NCBI GenBank assembly: GCA_965217685.1
Contig: CBDCIZ010000003.1
Location: 4,464,001 to 4,528,000 of the forward strand
DNA length: 64,000 nt
Source of the DNA: Aurantimonas sp965217685
GTDB lineage: Bacteria; Pseudomonadota; Alphaproteobacteria; Rhizobiales; Rhizobiaceae
Direction: 5' to 3'
The notes below the pieces were generated by a model. The model worked only from the letters and a program-made list of their open reading frames with translations, did no database searches and had not been told where the DNA came from. The position numbers and the translations under genes are program-made. This document shows, one piece after another, positions 8,815-18,706 of this stretch (position 1 is its first letter; each line of letters opens with the position of its first letter).

Positions 8815-9306
8815 ACACGAATACTCCCCGTCATCGGCAATTTCATTGGCTGGCTACCGACGATTATTGCCGAACTTCAAGACCATCCGGTTAATCGCCG
8901 CCTGGAAATGCGGATGGTTCGTAAGTCGAGGGAGCTTCCCGCGCGTTTTAAAGGCGACGACTGCGAGTTATGCGCCGCTAACGCTGGGGCAGGACCGCGC
9001 GCATGGCGCCGGCGGCCTGTCGTGCGGTCGGCGTTGCTCCTAAGCTGACGACCGTCATCGTCATGGCTTGTGTCGACGCCCGCTCGCCGCTAATAGTATG
9101 ACTATTGCCGGGCGGGAGGCCGGAGAGATCGGCGTCGATGAGTGAGCGACCGCGCGCAAGGCCCTTCTGGGTCGATGCGACGGGGCGCGCATTGCGGATT
9201 TCGAGCGTTTCCACGCACTGGTCAACGGGAGACGCCTCGCCTTGAATCGAGGCAAGGCAGTAACGCCGCCGCGCAGCGAAGCGGGCGGCACAGGGGAGAG
9301 AGTTCG
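8815..9306. promoter_or_regulatory. Gene-free region upstream of chvE with a short palindrome
   Basis: This 490-base stretch holds no gene I can support. At 9092-9106 it contains AATAGT-ATG-ACTATT, a perfect 6-base inverted repeat with a 3-base spacer. It lies about 200 bases before chvE and could be an operator. The final bases GGGGAGAG before 9307 form the chvE ribosome-binding site. No clear sigma-70 promoter is visible by eye. Confidence 0.35.
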
Positions 9307-10383
9307 ATGAATTTCACCAAGACGATCGCCGCCGCGGCGATGACAGCGGCGCTTGTGCTTCCGTCCATGCTGCCCGGCGTGGCACTGGCGCAGGACAAGG
9401 GCACGGTCGGCATCGCGATGCCGACGAAGTCTTCGGCCCGCTGGATCGACGACGGCAACAACATGGTCAAGCAGTTCCAGGACGCCGGCTACGGCGCCAA
9501 TCTGCAATATGCCGAAGACGACATTCCGAACCAGTTGAACCAGGTCGAGAACATGATCACCACGGGCGTCTCGGCGCTGGTGATCGCGGCGATCGACGGC
9601 ACGACGCTGTCCAATACGCTGGCCAACGCGGCGGCCTCCAAGATCCCGGTCATCGCCTACGACCGGCTGATCCGCGATACGCCGAACGTCGACTATTACG
9701 CCACCTTCGACAATTTTCAGGTCGGTGTTCTCCAGGCCCAGTCGCTCGTCGACGGCCTCGGCGGCGCGGACGCCAAGGGCCCGTTCAACATCGAGCTGTT
9801 CGGCGGCTCGCCCGACGACAACAACGCCTTCTTCTTCTACAACGGGGCGATGAGCGTCCTGCAGCCCCTGATCGACAAAGGCACGCTGGTGGTGAAGAGC
9901 GGCCAGACCGGCATGGACAAGGTCGGCACGCTGCGCTGGGACGGCTCGGTCGCCCAGTCGCGGATGGAGAATCTTCTCTCCGCCTATTACACCGACGCCA
10001 AGATCGATGCGGTCCTGTCGCCCTATGACGGCCTGTCGATCGGCATCATCTCGGCACTGAAGGGCGTCGGCTATGGATCAGGCGACATGAAGATGCCGCT
10101 GATTTCCGGTCAGGATTGCGAGATTCCCTCGGTCAAGGCGATCATCGCCGGCACCCAGTACTCGTCGATCTTCAAGGACACCCGCGAGCTCGCCAAGGTT
10201 ACCGTCAAGATGGTCGACGCCGTCATCGCCGGCGAAAAGCCCGAGGTGAACGACACCAAGACCTACGACAACGGCGTCAAGGTCGTACCGTCCTATCTGT
10301 TGAAGCCGGTGCTCGTCACCAAGGACAACTGGCAGGAGGTGCTGGTCGACAGCGGCTACTACAAGGAAGACCAGATCAAGTAA
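9307..10383 (+). CDS. chvE: Periplasmic multiple-monosaccharide-binding protein ChvE
   Basis: This 358-residue periplasmic binding protein has a Sec signal peptide of about 28 residues ending VALA before QDKGTVGIAMP. The body matches the ChvE/XylF group: SSARWIDDGNNMVKQFQDAG, IAAIDGTTLSNTLANAA, IPVIAYDRLI and the Asp-Cys segment GQDCEIPSVKAI. ChvE binds galactose, glucose, arabinose, xylose and similar sugars. In Agrobacterium it also presents them to the VirA sensor; no VirA is seen here. Genes for the ATPase and permease follow in the same direction after a hairpin. An upstream in-frame start at 9142 is rejected because it would bury the signal peptide. Confidence 0.93.
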   Translation: MNFTKTIAAAAMTAALVLPSMLPGVALAQDKGTVGIAMPTKSSARWIDDGNNMVKQFQDAGYGANLQYAEDDIPNQLNQVENMITTGVSALVIAAIDGTTLSNTLANAAASKIPVIAYDRLIRDTPNVDYYATFDNFQVGVLQAQSLVDGLGGADAKGPFNIELFGGSPDDNNAFFFYNGAMSVLQPLIDKGTLVVKSGQTGMDKVGTLRWDGSVAQSRMENLLSAYYTDAKIDAVLSPYDGLSIGIISALKGVGYGSGDMKMPLISGQDCEIPSVKAIIAGTQYSSIFKDTRELAKVTVKMVDAVIAGEKPEVNDTKTYDNGVKVVPSYLLKPVLVTKDNWQEVLVDSGYYKEDQIK

Positions 10384-10401
10384 GCGATAGACGATTTCGG
10401 T

Positions 10402-10435
10402 CGGCGGCGGCGCCATAGGCCCGCCGCCGCTTTTT
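10402..10435 (+). terminator. Hairpin with T-tract between chvE and the ATPase gene
   Basis: CGGCGGCGG at 10402-10410 pairs perfectly with CCGCCGCCG at 10421-10429 across a 10-base loop, and CTTTTT follows. This fits an intrinsic terminator or attenuator 18 bases after the chvE stop. It would allow more binding protein than transporter to be made from one promoter. Confidence 0.75.
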
Positions 10436-10520
10436 GCGATGAAACGGCCGGGAGCCTGCGCGCCGTCCAGTGTGCCCGGCGTCCCCCTCGCCTCCTGCCA
10501 CCATCCGAGACAGCCTGCCG

Positions 10521-12053
<1,533 letters not shown>

Positions 12054-12124
12054 CGAACAATCCGCAAGCCGGACGGCGCCATGCCGGCCGACGCTTCAGC
12101 CCCGACGCTTCAGGGAGAGCCGCA

Positions 12125-13366
12125 ATGTCGCAACAGATCACCGAGGGCACGGCGGCCGTCGGCGCGTCGGGCGCCGCCAAGGGGGAAGATGGCCGCAAGG
12201 CGGCGAACGCGTCGTACGGCTTCATTCGCCGTCACATGCGCGAATACGGCATTCTCGTCGCGCTCGTCGTCATCATGGCCTTCTTCCAGGTGATGACCGG
12301 CGGCATCCTGCTCAAGCCGGTCAACATCACCAATCTCGTCCTCCAGAACAGCTACGTCATCATCATGGCGCTCGGCATGCTGCTGGTCATCGTCGCGGGG
12401 CACATCGACCTGTCGGTCGGCTCGGTGCTCGGCTTCGTCGGGGCGCTGGCGGCGGTGATGATCGTCAACTGGGACATGAACTACCTCCTCGCCGGCGTCA
12501 TCTGCCTCTTCGTCGGGGCGGTGATCGGCGCCGCGCAGGGCTACTGGATCGCCTATTGGCACATCCCGTCCTTCATCGTGACGCTGGCCGGCATGCTGGT
12601 GTTCAAGGGCCTGACGCTGTGGCTGCTGTCCGGCCAGTCGGTCGGCCCTTTCCCCGGCGGCTTCCAGCTGATCTCGTCGGGCTTCCTGCCCGATCTTGTC
12701 CAGGGCTCCAGCGTCAACCTTCTGTCGCTCGGGCTGGGTGTCCTCGTTGCGGCGGCGATCCTGTTCTTCGCCTTTCGCTCCCGGATGCGCGCGCAGGCCG
12801 GCGGCCATGACGACGAGCCCCTCGGTTTCTTCCTCGCCCGCACGGCGGTGATCGCGGCGGCGATCCTCTACCTCACCTGGCTTCTCGCGACCTTCCGCGG
12901 CTTTCCGAACGTCCTGATCGTCATGGCACTGCTGATCGCGATCTACAGCTTTATCACCTCGCGCACGACCATCGGCCGGCGCATCTATGCGCTCGGCGGC
13001 AACGAGAAGGCGGCCAAGCTCTCCGGCATCAAGACCGAGCGGCTGACCTTCCTGACCTTCGCCAATATGGGCATGCTGGCCGCGCTCGCCGGCCTCGTCT
13101 TCGCCGCCCGCCTCAACACCGCCACCCCGAAGGCCGGCCTCGGCTTCGAGCTCGACGTCATCGCGGCGGTGTTCATCGGCGGCGCGTCGATGTCCGGCGG
13201 CGTCGGCACCATCGTCGGCGCGGTGGTCGGCGCGTTCATCATGGGTGTGATGAACAACGGCATGTCGATCCTCGGCATCGGCATCGACTACCAGCAGGTC
13301 ATCAAGGGTCTGGTACTGCTCTTGGCGGTGATCTTCGACGTGGTGAACCGGAGTCGGGCGGCGTAG
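12125..13366 (+). CDS. gguB: Sugar ABC transporter permease GguB
   Basis: This 413-residue inner-membrane permease belongs to the CUT2 class. A 30-residue Ala/Gly-rich cytoplasmic leader precedes about ten hydrophobic segments. Family motifs are LVIVAGHIDLSVGSVLGF, IPSFIVTLAGMLVFKG and the late loop ALGGNEKAAKLSGI, with GGASMSGGVGTIVGAVVGA in the last third. The gene starts 71 bases after gguA and completes a ChvE-GguAB transporter. The gguC gene, which follows in Agrobacterium, is absent here. The stretch of open frame upstream of 12125 is a shadow of gguA. Confidence 0.92.
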   Translation: MSQQITEGTAAVGASGAAKGEDGRKAANASYGFIRRHMREYGILVALVVIMAFFQVMTGGILLKPVNITNLVLQNSYVIIMALGMLLVIVAGHIDLSVGSVLGFVGALAAVMIVNWDMNYLLAGVICLFVGAVIGAAQGYWIAYWHIPSFIVTLAGMLVFKGLTLWLLSGQSVGPFPGGFQLISSGFLPDLVQGSSVNLLSLGLGVLVAAAILFFAFRSRMRAQAGGHDDEPLGFFLARTAVIAAAILYLTWLLATFRGFPNVLIVMALLIAIYSFITSRTTIGRRIYALGGNEKAAKLSGIKTERLTFLTFANMGMLAALAGLVFAARLNTATPKAGLGFELDVIAAVFIGGASMSGGVGTIVGAVVGAFIMGVMNNGMSILGIGIDYQQVIKGLVLLLAVIFDVVNRSRAA

Positions 13367-13757
13367 GGCGGTGGGCCGCCCAGAGCGACACGAGCTTAGC
13401 CGGCATTCGGAATCAGACGTCCACTGGGATCGAGCGACGGCGTAGGGTGGTTTTCTGCCGGTCTGCTTTCGGAATGTGTTGCGAAGAGCGGACAAGATAA
13501 GAGCTCTAGGAGCTGAAGAGACATCGCGGTGAAACGTCTGCGGCAATATCCGCAGCGCCTCGGGTTCCGTGACAGGTTGATCTCGGGTGGCGGCAGTATC
13601 GCCTCGACCTCTCCGTATCGTCCGCCTGACTGGCTTGGACACTTGATGGACCTATCGCTTTGAGACATGGGTCGCATCGGCCGATCCGATTTCTCTGCCA
13701 GAAGGACCGAGTCTACCACTTGGCGCATCCCAATGTGGTTCGAAGGACCCTCTACAG
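13367..13757. other. Intergenic region without a supported gene
   Basis: This stretch of about 390 bases lies between gguB and the metallo-hydrolase gene. A minus-strand open frame (13396-13728) contains CGYCRRRF but has no recognisable family and no good start, so it is not called. The last bases carry GAAGGA ahead of the ATG at 13758. Confidence 0.3.
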
Positions 13758-14735
13758 ATGAATCTACGCTCCCTGCTTGCCTGCACCGCTCTCGCTTTCA
13801 CCCTCAGTGGCACACTCCCGGCGCTCGCCGTCGTTGCGCCTGCCGCCTATACTCAACAGGCCGACACCTATGCCGTGCCTCTCGGCGACCTTGAGATCGT
13901 CTCACTTTCCGACGGCACCGTGCCCCAGGACCTGCACAAGCTCCTGACCGAGACATCCGAGGCCGAGGTCGACGGCCTTCTCAAGGATTCCTTCCAAGCC
14001 AACCCCGTCGAGGCATCGATCAACGCCTTTCTCATTCGGAGTTCCGATCGCATCATCCTCGTCGACACCGGGTCGGGCGAGCTCTTCGGACCGGGCTATG
14101 GCGGGAAGCTCCTCGACAGCCTCGCCGCAGCGGGCGTGAAGCCGAAGGACGTCACCGACATCCTCATCACGCACGTCCACACCGACCACACGGGCGGGCT
14201 GGTCGCAGGTGGCAAGCTCGTCTTCGCCAATGCCACGGTCCATGTCGGCGCGCCCGACATGGACTTCTTCCTCGACGCGTCGAACGCCGAGCGGACGGGA
14301 TACGCCAAACAGTACTTCGAGGAGGCCGCAAAGACCGTCGGCGTTTATGCCAAGGCGGGAAAGGTGAAGACCTTCGGCGACAACGAGACCATCCTGCCTG
14401 GGATCGCTGCGACCATCCATCCTGGCCACACACCCGGAAGCGCGTTCTTCACCGTCACCAGCCAGGGGCAGTCGATCGTCTTTGTCGGCGACATCGTCCA
14501 CGTGGAGAACGTGCAGTTCCCGAAGCCCTCCATCACCATCGTCTACGACGTCAATCCGGCAAAGGCTGCCGCCGTTCGTGAGAAGGCCTTCTCCGATGTC
14601 GCGGGTTCGCGCCAACTCATCGCGGCACCCCATCTGTCTTTCCCCGGCATCGGCCATATCCGTGCCGAGGGCGGCGGGGCTTTCACCTGGCATCCCGTCG
14701 AGTACCGGAACCGGGCGGGAAACACCGGACAGTAG
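13758..14735 (+). CDS. Exported metallo-beta-lactamase-fold hydrolase
   Basis: This 325-residue protein has a typical signal peptide (hydrophobic residues 5-25, ending LPALA). The zinc-site motifs are ITHVHTDHTGGL (HxHxDH), HPGHTPGS, VGDIVH and a late His in the APHLSFPGIGHIRAE segment. It belongs to the lactonase/glyoxalase-like MBL-fold group, many of whose members hydrolyse lactones or organophosphates in the periplasm. The exact substrate is not visible. GAAGGA about ten bases before the ATG supports the start. It converges on the LysR gene with six bases between stops, so that regulator may not control it. Confidence 0.85.
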   Translation: MNLRSLLACTALAFTLSGTLPALAVVAPAAYTQQADTYAVPLGDLEIVSLSDGTVPQDLHKLLTETSEAEVDGLLKDSFQANPVEASINAFLIRSSDRIILVDTGSGELFGPGYGGKLLDSLAAAGVKPKDVTDILITHVHTDHTGGLVAGGKLVFANATVHVGAPDMDFFLDASNAERTGYAKQYFEEAAKTVGVYAKAGKVKTFGDNETILPGIAATIHPGHTPGSAFFTVTSQGQSIVFVGDIVHVENVQFPKPSITIVYDVNPAKAAAVREKAFSDVAGSRQLIAAPHLSFPGIGHIRAEGGGAFTWHPVEYRNRAGNTGQ

Positions 14736-14741
14736 ACCGGT

Positions 14742-15689
14742 TCATGCGGAGGAGAGATCTCCATCCAGGCTGCGGCCCTGGGTCTTCGCTGCCTGGAACA
14801 CTTGCTCGCGGAACCATGCATGGGCGGGATCCCGGCCCATGCGCGAATGCCAGAAGGCATTGATCTGGAACCGCGCTAGCGGCAGGGGCGGCTCGAAGAG
14901 ATCGAGCGAGTTCGTGAAGCGCGCGAGGAAGCGCCGAGGCAAGGTGCAGACGCAGTCGCTTCCTTGAAGCACCAGAGGAGCCAGCGCATAGCTCTGGATC
15001 GAGATCGAGACCGTTCGCGCGCGTCCTAGACCCGCGAGCGCGTCGTCGATCATCCCGGAGAAACTGCCGCCGCTTGTGGAGATGAGAAGATGATCGAGAG
15101 TGCAGAACTCGTCGAGGCCGATCGGACCCGGACCTCTTTCATGACCCTTGCGCTGGGCGGTCACGAACGCTTCGTCGAAAAGCGTTCGCCCGATCAACCC
15201 TCCCGCGACGTCTTCGGCCGCGCCGATGAAGAGGTCGGCGTTCCCGGCCTCCAGGTCGGCCGCGATCCGGGCCTTGTCGGGGAGGATGAAAGCCAGCCGA
15301 ACATGGGGTGCTACCGCCTTGATGGCGGGGATTAAGTCGGGTGCGAGGATGGCGGCCGGATTGTCCGTTGCCGCGATGCGGAAGGTACGCTCGCTGGTCA
15401 AGGGATCGAAGACCTGCGCGACGCTTGAGAAGGCCCGGAGACGATCCATCAGACGCGTGAGCTCGGGCCTCAAAGCCTCGGCGTGCGGGGTCGCTACCAT
15501 CCCGCGTCCAGACGCGGCCGGGATCAGAAGCGGGTCGCCCAACAACTGGCGCAGACGGGTCAGCCGGCCTGACAGAGTTGGCTGCGTGATGCCCAGCCGA
15601 TTGGCGGCATGGGTCACATTCAGGTCCCTCAGGAGCGCATCTAGGGTCAGGAGAAGTGCTGTCTCCATCTCCAGAACCGGATCGCGCAT
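14742..15689 (-). CDS. LysR-family transcriptional regulator
   Basis: This 315-residue protein has an N-terminal winged helix-turn-helix (LNVTHAANRLGITQPTLSGR at about residues 23-42, then LRQLLGDPLLIP) and a C-terminal periplasmic-binding-fold effector domain starting near residue 95. The ATG at 15689 follows GGGAGAG at good spacing; the longer frame to 15746 adds residues not typical of the family. No divergently transcribed target lies immediately upstream, where there is only a fragment and empty DNA. Its target is therefore unknown. Confidence 0.85.
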   Translation of the reverse strand: MRDPVLEMETALLLTLDALLRDLNVTHAANRLGITQPTLSGRLTRLRQLLGDPLLIPAASGRGMVATPHAEALRPELTRLMDRLRAFSSVAQVFDPLTSERTFRIAATDNPAAILAPDLIPAIKAVAPHVRLAFILPDKARIAADLEAGNADLFIGAAEDVAGGLIGRTLFDEAFVTAQRKGHERGPGPIGLDEFCTLDHLLISTSGGSFSGMIDDALAGLGRARTVSISIQSYALAPLVLQGSDCVCTLPRRFLARFTNSLDLFEPPLPLARFQINAFWHSRMGRDPAHAWFREQVFQAAKTQGRSLDGDLSSA

Positions 15690-16055
15690 GACGACTCTCC
15701 CTGCCTCCGGCACCTGTCGTGACGAGCCCGAGACCAGACTCACCACTATGGCTCAGTTCCGTCGTCCATACCACGAGCGAGCAGGAAAAGAGGCCAGCGC
15801 GGCAGCACGCTCAGATGCGCCGCCACAGCCTTCGATCCCGCCGCATGGCGATGGCATGCCGATAACTTAGGTGCATGATCCAATAGACGATTGGAAAGGG
15901 TGCGTATTAGTCGATTGTATATCCACTCCAACGTCCCGCTTTTGGCAGAGGATAGAGGGCGCGCAATGTCCACGATGGCTCCGAAACAGCCGATAAGGAT
16001 TGCTGGCATTTGCAGCCGAATGCCGAACTGACCTGCGACTGGACCCGCCCTGCTC
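15690..16055. other. Intergenic region, nothing recognised
   Basis: This stretch of about 366 bases lies between the LysR start and the alpha-hydroxy-acid dehydrogenase fragment. Short frames on both strands have no recognisable content. It probably contains the LysR promoter and further decayed sequence linked to the neighbouring pseudogene. Confidence 0.3.
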
Positions 16056-16290
16056 TCAGTTCCTGCGCAGTCGCCCGTCTGGCACTGCCAAAAGCTCCCG
16101 CGGCATCTCCGACAGGTCGGCGATGCCCAGCAGCGCCATGTGGCGGTCGATCTCGGACGACAGGATGTCGATGGCATAGCGCACACCCGCTTCGCCGGCG
16201 ACGGTGGCAGATGCAGAAAGACGGATCGGCTTTGCGAAGGACGTGCCCAAAGGCTTTCGGCCCGGCGGACAGCGGCAATCAGGCGATCGT
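16056..16290 (-). pseudogene. 3' fragment of an FMN-dependent alpha-hydroxy-acid (L-lactate) dehydrogenase
   Basis: The last 45 or so codons read TVAGEAGVRYAIDILSSEID, then RHMALLGIADLSEMP. This matches the C-terminal helix of LldD/mandelate-dehydrogenase type flavoenzymes. Just upstream the match (the A-x-G-x-GRPF region of the FMN site) is scattered over other frames, as in RRAESLWARPSQ, so at least one indel is present. The remaining 300 or so residues of the enzyme are gone. This is a decayed fragment with no function of its own. Confidence 0.65.
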
Positions 16291-16700
16291 CGGTCAGGCT
16301 CGGCGAACAGGCGGCGACGCTCGTGCCGGAGCCGCCGACGAGCCGTCTCGCGCTCGCCTGTCCCGGATCCAGAGCGGAAAGTAAGCTGAAGCCGGTTGCG
16401 CTTTGCCGTAAAGACTGGCCTCCGTCGCGCTCGACGCGACCCGCCCAGAGAGAGGCCCCCGTGACGATCCAGGACACACGATGCGGCTGCTGCGATGCTC
16501 GGGGGTTCGGCGAGACGGATCGCCGTTTGACGATGCGGGACGGGACCGTCCTGGTCTTCACCCATGCCTGCAATCACTGCGGTTTGCTCGTTGCCGACGG
16601 CCTGGCACTGTCCGAAACCATCGGCGAGCAGATCACGGCCGCCATAGCCCGATCGGAATTCCATCTTCCCGCCTTTGGTCGAAACGACAGGCGTTGGGGA
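16291..16700. other. Region before the GT2 gene; open frame with CxxC pairs, start unresolved
   Basis: The GT2 reading frame stays open leftwards through this region. From a GTG at 16461, preceded by GAGAGGCC, it reads TIQDTRCGCCDARG and later THACNHCGLLVADG, giving two CxxC pairs as in a zinc ribbon. Whether this is a real N-terminal extension of the glycosyltransferase, a small separate gene or chance is undecided. The left part (16291-16460) shows nothing. Confidence 0.3.
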
Positions 16701-17474
16701 ATGGATATCCATACGCTTCGCACCGCCGCGACCCGAAGGTTGCGGCGCACGACGCCGATGGATGGCGAGCAGACTCGTGCATTGAAGGCGCCGCACGGAT
16801 CGCACATGGCAAGAGCCCTCCTCGACGACCTGCCGTCCGAACGGTTGGCGGAGCTGGCGATTGCCGTGCTGTGCCGTGAGGAGGAGCTTGACCTGTGCCG
16901 GGAAAGAGCCGCCGCCTGGCTGGGGCTCGGATGGGAGATCCTGATTCTCGTCGACGCAGCACCCACGCCCTCCGCGCCCATCGCGGCGCAGCGATCACCG
17001 ACCGGCGGCACCCTGCGCATCGAGCGCCGGCCCCTGGCGGGAGATTTCGCGGCACAGCGCAATGTCGCGCAGGCCAAGGCGTCACGATCGTGGATATTGC
17101 AGCTCGATGCCGACGAAACCCTCGACGAGACCTTGCTCCAATCGCTCGGCGGGCTGATCTCGATGGCCGAGCGGGATGGCATCCTGTCGATCGGCTTCCC
17201 GCGCCGCAATTGGGTCGACGGGGTTCTGTCCGACCTTTATCCGGACGTTCAGTATCGCCTGAACCATGCTTCGGTTCGCTATGGCGGAAGGGCTCACGAA
17301 AGACCCATCCTGCCGGGAGGCTGGCGGCAGAGCTTCATCGCGCTTTCGGGTGCGATCGACCATCACCTGTCCGCCGACCATGTCGCCACGAGGTCGCTGC
17401 GATACGAGGCGCTGGCGCCCGGCCAAGGGCGCCTGGAGGAAGCGCGGCTGTTGATGGAACCCTATCGACCTTGA
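16701..17474 (+). CDS. GT2-type (GT-A fold) glycosyltransferase
   Basis: This is an inverting glycosyltransferase of about 257 residues from the ATG chosen here. The nucleotide-sugar site is LQLDADETLD (DxD), preceded by GDFAAQRNVAQAKA, a common GT2 feature, and followed by the acceptor-region segment GFPRRNWVDGV. The domain begins only near MARALLDDLP (16806). The start is uncertain between 16701, 16758, 16806 and an upstream GTG. It is the leftmost gene of an 11-kb glycosyltransferase cluster, and its 3' end overlaps the convergent GT4 gene by 13 bases. Confidence 0.72.
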   Translation: MDIHTLRTAATRRLRRTTPMDGEQTRALKAPHGSHMARALLDDLPSERLAELAIAVLCREEELDLCRERAAAWLGLGWEILILVDAAPTPSAPIAAQRSPTGGTLRIERRPLAGDFAAQRNVAQAKASRSWILQLDADETLDETLLQSLGGLISMAERDGILSIGFPRRNWVDGVLSDLYPDVQYRLNHASVRYGGRAHERPILPGGWRQSFIALSGAIDHHLSADHVATRSLRYEALAPGQGRLEEARLLMEPYRP

Positions 17475-18706
17475 GCCGGATCGCGCCTGGAGTGCTGGAG
17501 AACCGTCCTGTAGAGCGCCAGCGTCTCGGCTGCGAGCGAGGCCCGGTCGAAACGCCCGGCTGCGTCGAGAGCGCGTGCGCGTAACGCCAGCCGGGACTCG
17601 GTCGAACGCAGCAGCCGTGCCATGGCATCTGCCAGGGCCGTGGCCGACGATTGCGCAAGCAGGCCGGCTCCCGTCGCGCCGACGAACTCGCAAGCGCTCG
17701 CATCTTCGGCCAGCGCGACGACGGGGCGGCCGAAGGCGAGGGCTTCCTGATAGACGAGGCCGAAGGATTCGTAGCGCGAGGGCGCGACGACGCCGTGGCA
17801 GCGTTCGTATTCGCCATCGAGCTCATCTTCGTCCAGTCGTCCGGTCAGGGCGATCAGAGCGCGCGCCTGCGGGCTCATGCCCGGCAGGTCGCGTGCCGCC
17901 ACGCCGACGACGCGCATCTCGAACCCCGGCGTCTGGCCATGCCGGATCTCCTGGCTGAGGATTTCGAGCGCCCCCGTCAGAAGATCGAATCCCTTGCGCC
18001 GTTCGGCCCGCCCGACGAAGAGGAGGCGCAACGGGCCCTCGGTGGCTTCCGGGTAGGACGCGCTTCGTCCGCGACGAAGCCGGGCGTTCGGCAGGCTAAG
18101 CCCGACCACCGCATGGCGACCCGCCGGGTGACCGGCTCGCTGCTCGCCCGCAAGGCCATAGATTTCGGCGATCGTCCTGGCATGGGCCAGGGTGTTGGAG
18201 ATCGATCCGGCGCTGGCACGGGCGCTGTAGGCTTCGAGTGCCGCGGCACAGCCGCCGTCGAACCTGTCGCGAAACGAACGTGGCGCAGCCTTCGGCGCGT
18301 CGGCGATCCCGGTGAAAATTGCAGGTGTCGAATGCCGGGTGACGACGGGGATGGCGGTGAACCGGTGGAGCAGCGCGGCCGGCGCGTACCAGTTCGTCGC
18401 TTCCACGAGATCGAACGGCCGTTCCCGGTGGGCGCGGCGCACCGCGCCGAGAAAGGCGGCCGGCGCGACGAGATGGCCGACGCCGCCGAGCCGCCGGAGC
18501 TTCGATTGCGTCGAACCGTCGGTCGGTCGGCAACCGAGCACCGCGACGCCGCCGATCGGCTCCGCACCGGTTCGATCGAGCGCGAAGACCCGGACGTGAT
18601 GTCCCGCCTCGACGAGGCTTTCGGCGATCTCCCTGGCCGCGACGGCCAGACCGCTGGCCGCCGGGGGATAGTCCCAGGCGAGAAGGCCGAGGGACAACGG
18701 TCTCAT
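17462..18706 (-). CDS. GT4-family glycosyltransferase
   Basis: This 414-residue GT-B enzyme opens LGLLAWDYPPAASGLAVAAR, the N-terminal Rossmann half of GT4 enzymes with the glycine-rich acceptor loop. The C-terminal donor-binding half contains RLLFVGRAERRKGFDLL and the EX7E-type segment YESFGLVYQEALAFGRPVVA. It is cytoplasmic, with no signal or membrane segment. Its ATG overlaps the stop of the upstream GT4 gene (ATGA), so the two are co-translated. Donor and acceptor are unknown. Confidence 0.87.
   Translation of the reverse strand: MRPLSLGLLAWDYPPAASGLAVAAREIAESLVEAGHHVRVFALDRTGAEPIGGVAVLGCRPTDGSTQSKLRRLGGVGHLVAPAAFLGAVRRAHRERPFDLVEATNWYAPAALLHRFTAIPVVTRHSTPAIFTGIADAPKAAPRSFRDRFDGGCAAALEAYSARASAGSISNTLAHARTIAEIYGLAGEQRAGHPAGRHAVVGLSLPNARLRRGRSASYPEATEGPLRLLFVGRAERRKGFDLLTGALEILSQEIRHGQTPGFEMRVVGVAARDLPGMSPQARALIALTGRLDEDELDGEYERCHGVVAPSRYESFGLVYQEALAFGRPVVALAEDASACEFVGATGAGLLAQSSATALADAMARLLRSTESRLALRARALDAAGRFDRASLAAETLALYRTVLQHSRRDPAQGR

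Noticed and set aside
12110..13642. 510-codon minus-strand open frame opposite gguB
   Set aside because: Extremely Asp/Arg/His-rich without motifs, antisense to a clear permease.
15746..16573. Minus-strand 275-codon open frame as a separate gene
   Set aside because: It contains only scattered pieces of the lactate-dehydrogenase fragment in the wrong phase and no coherent domain.
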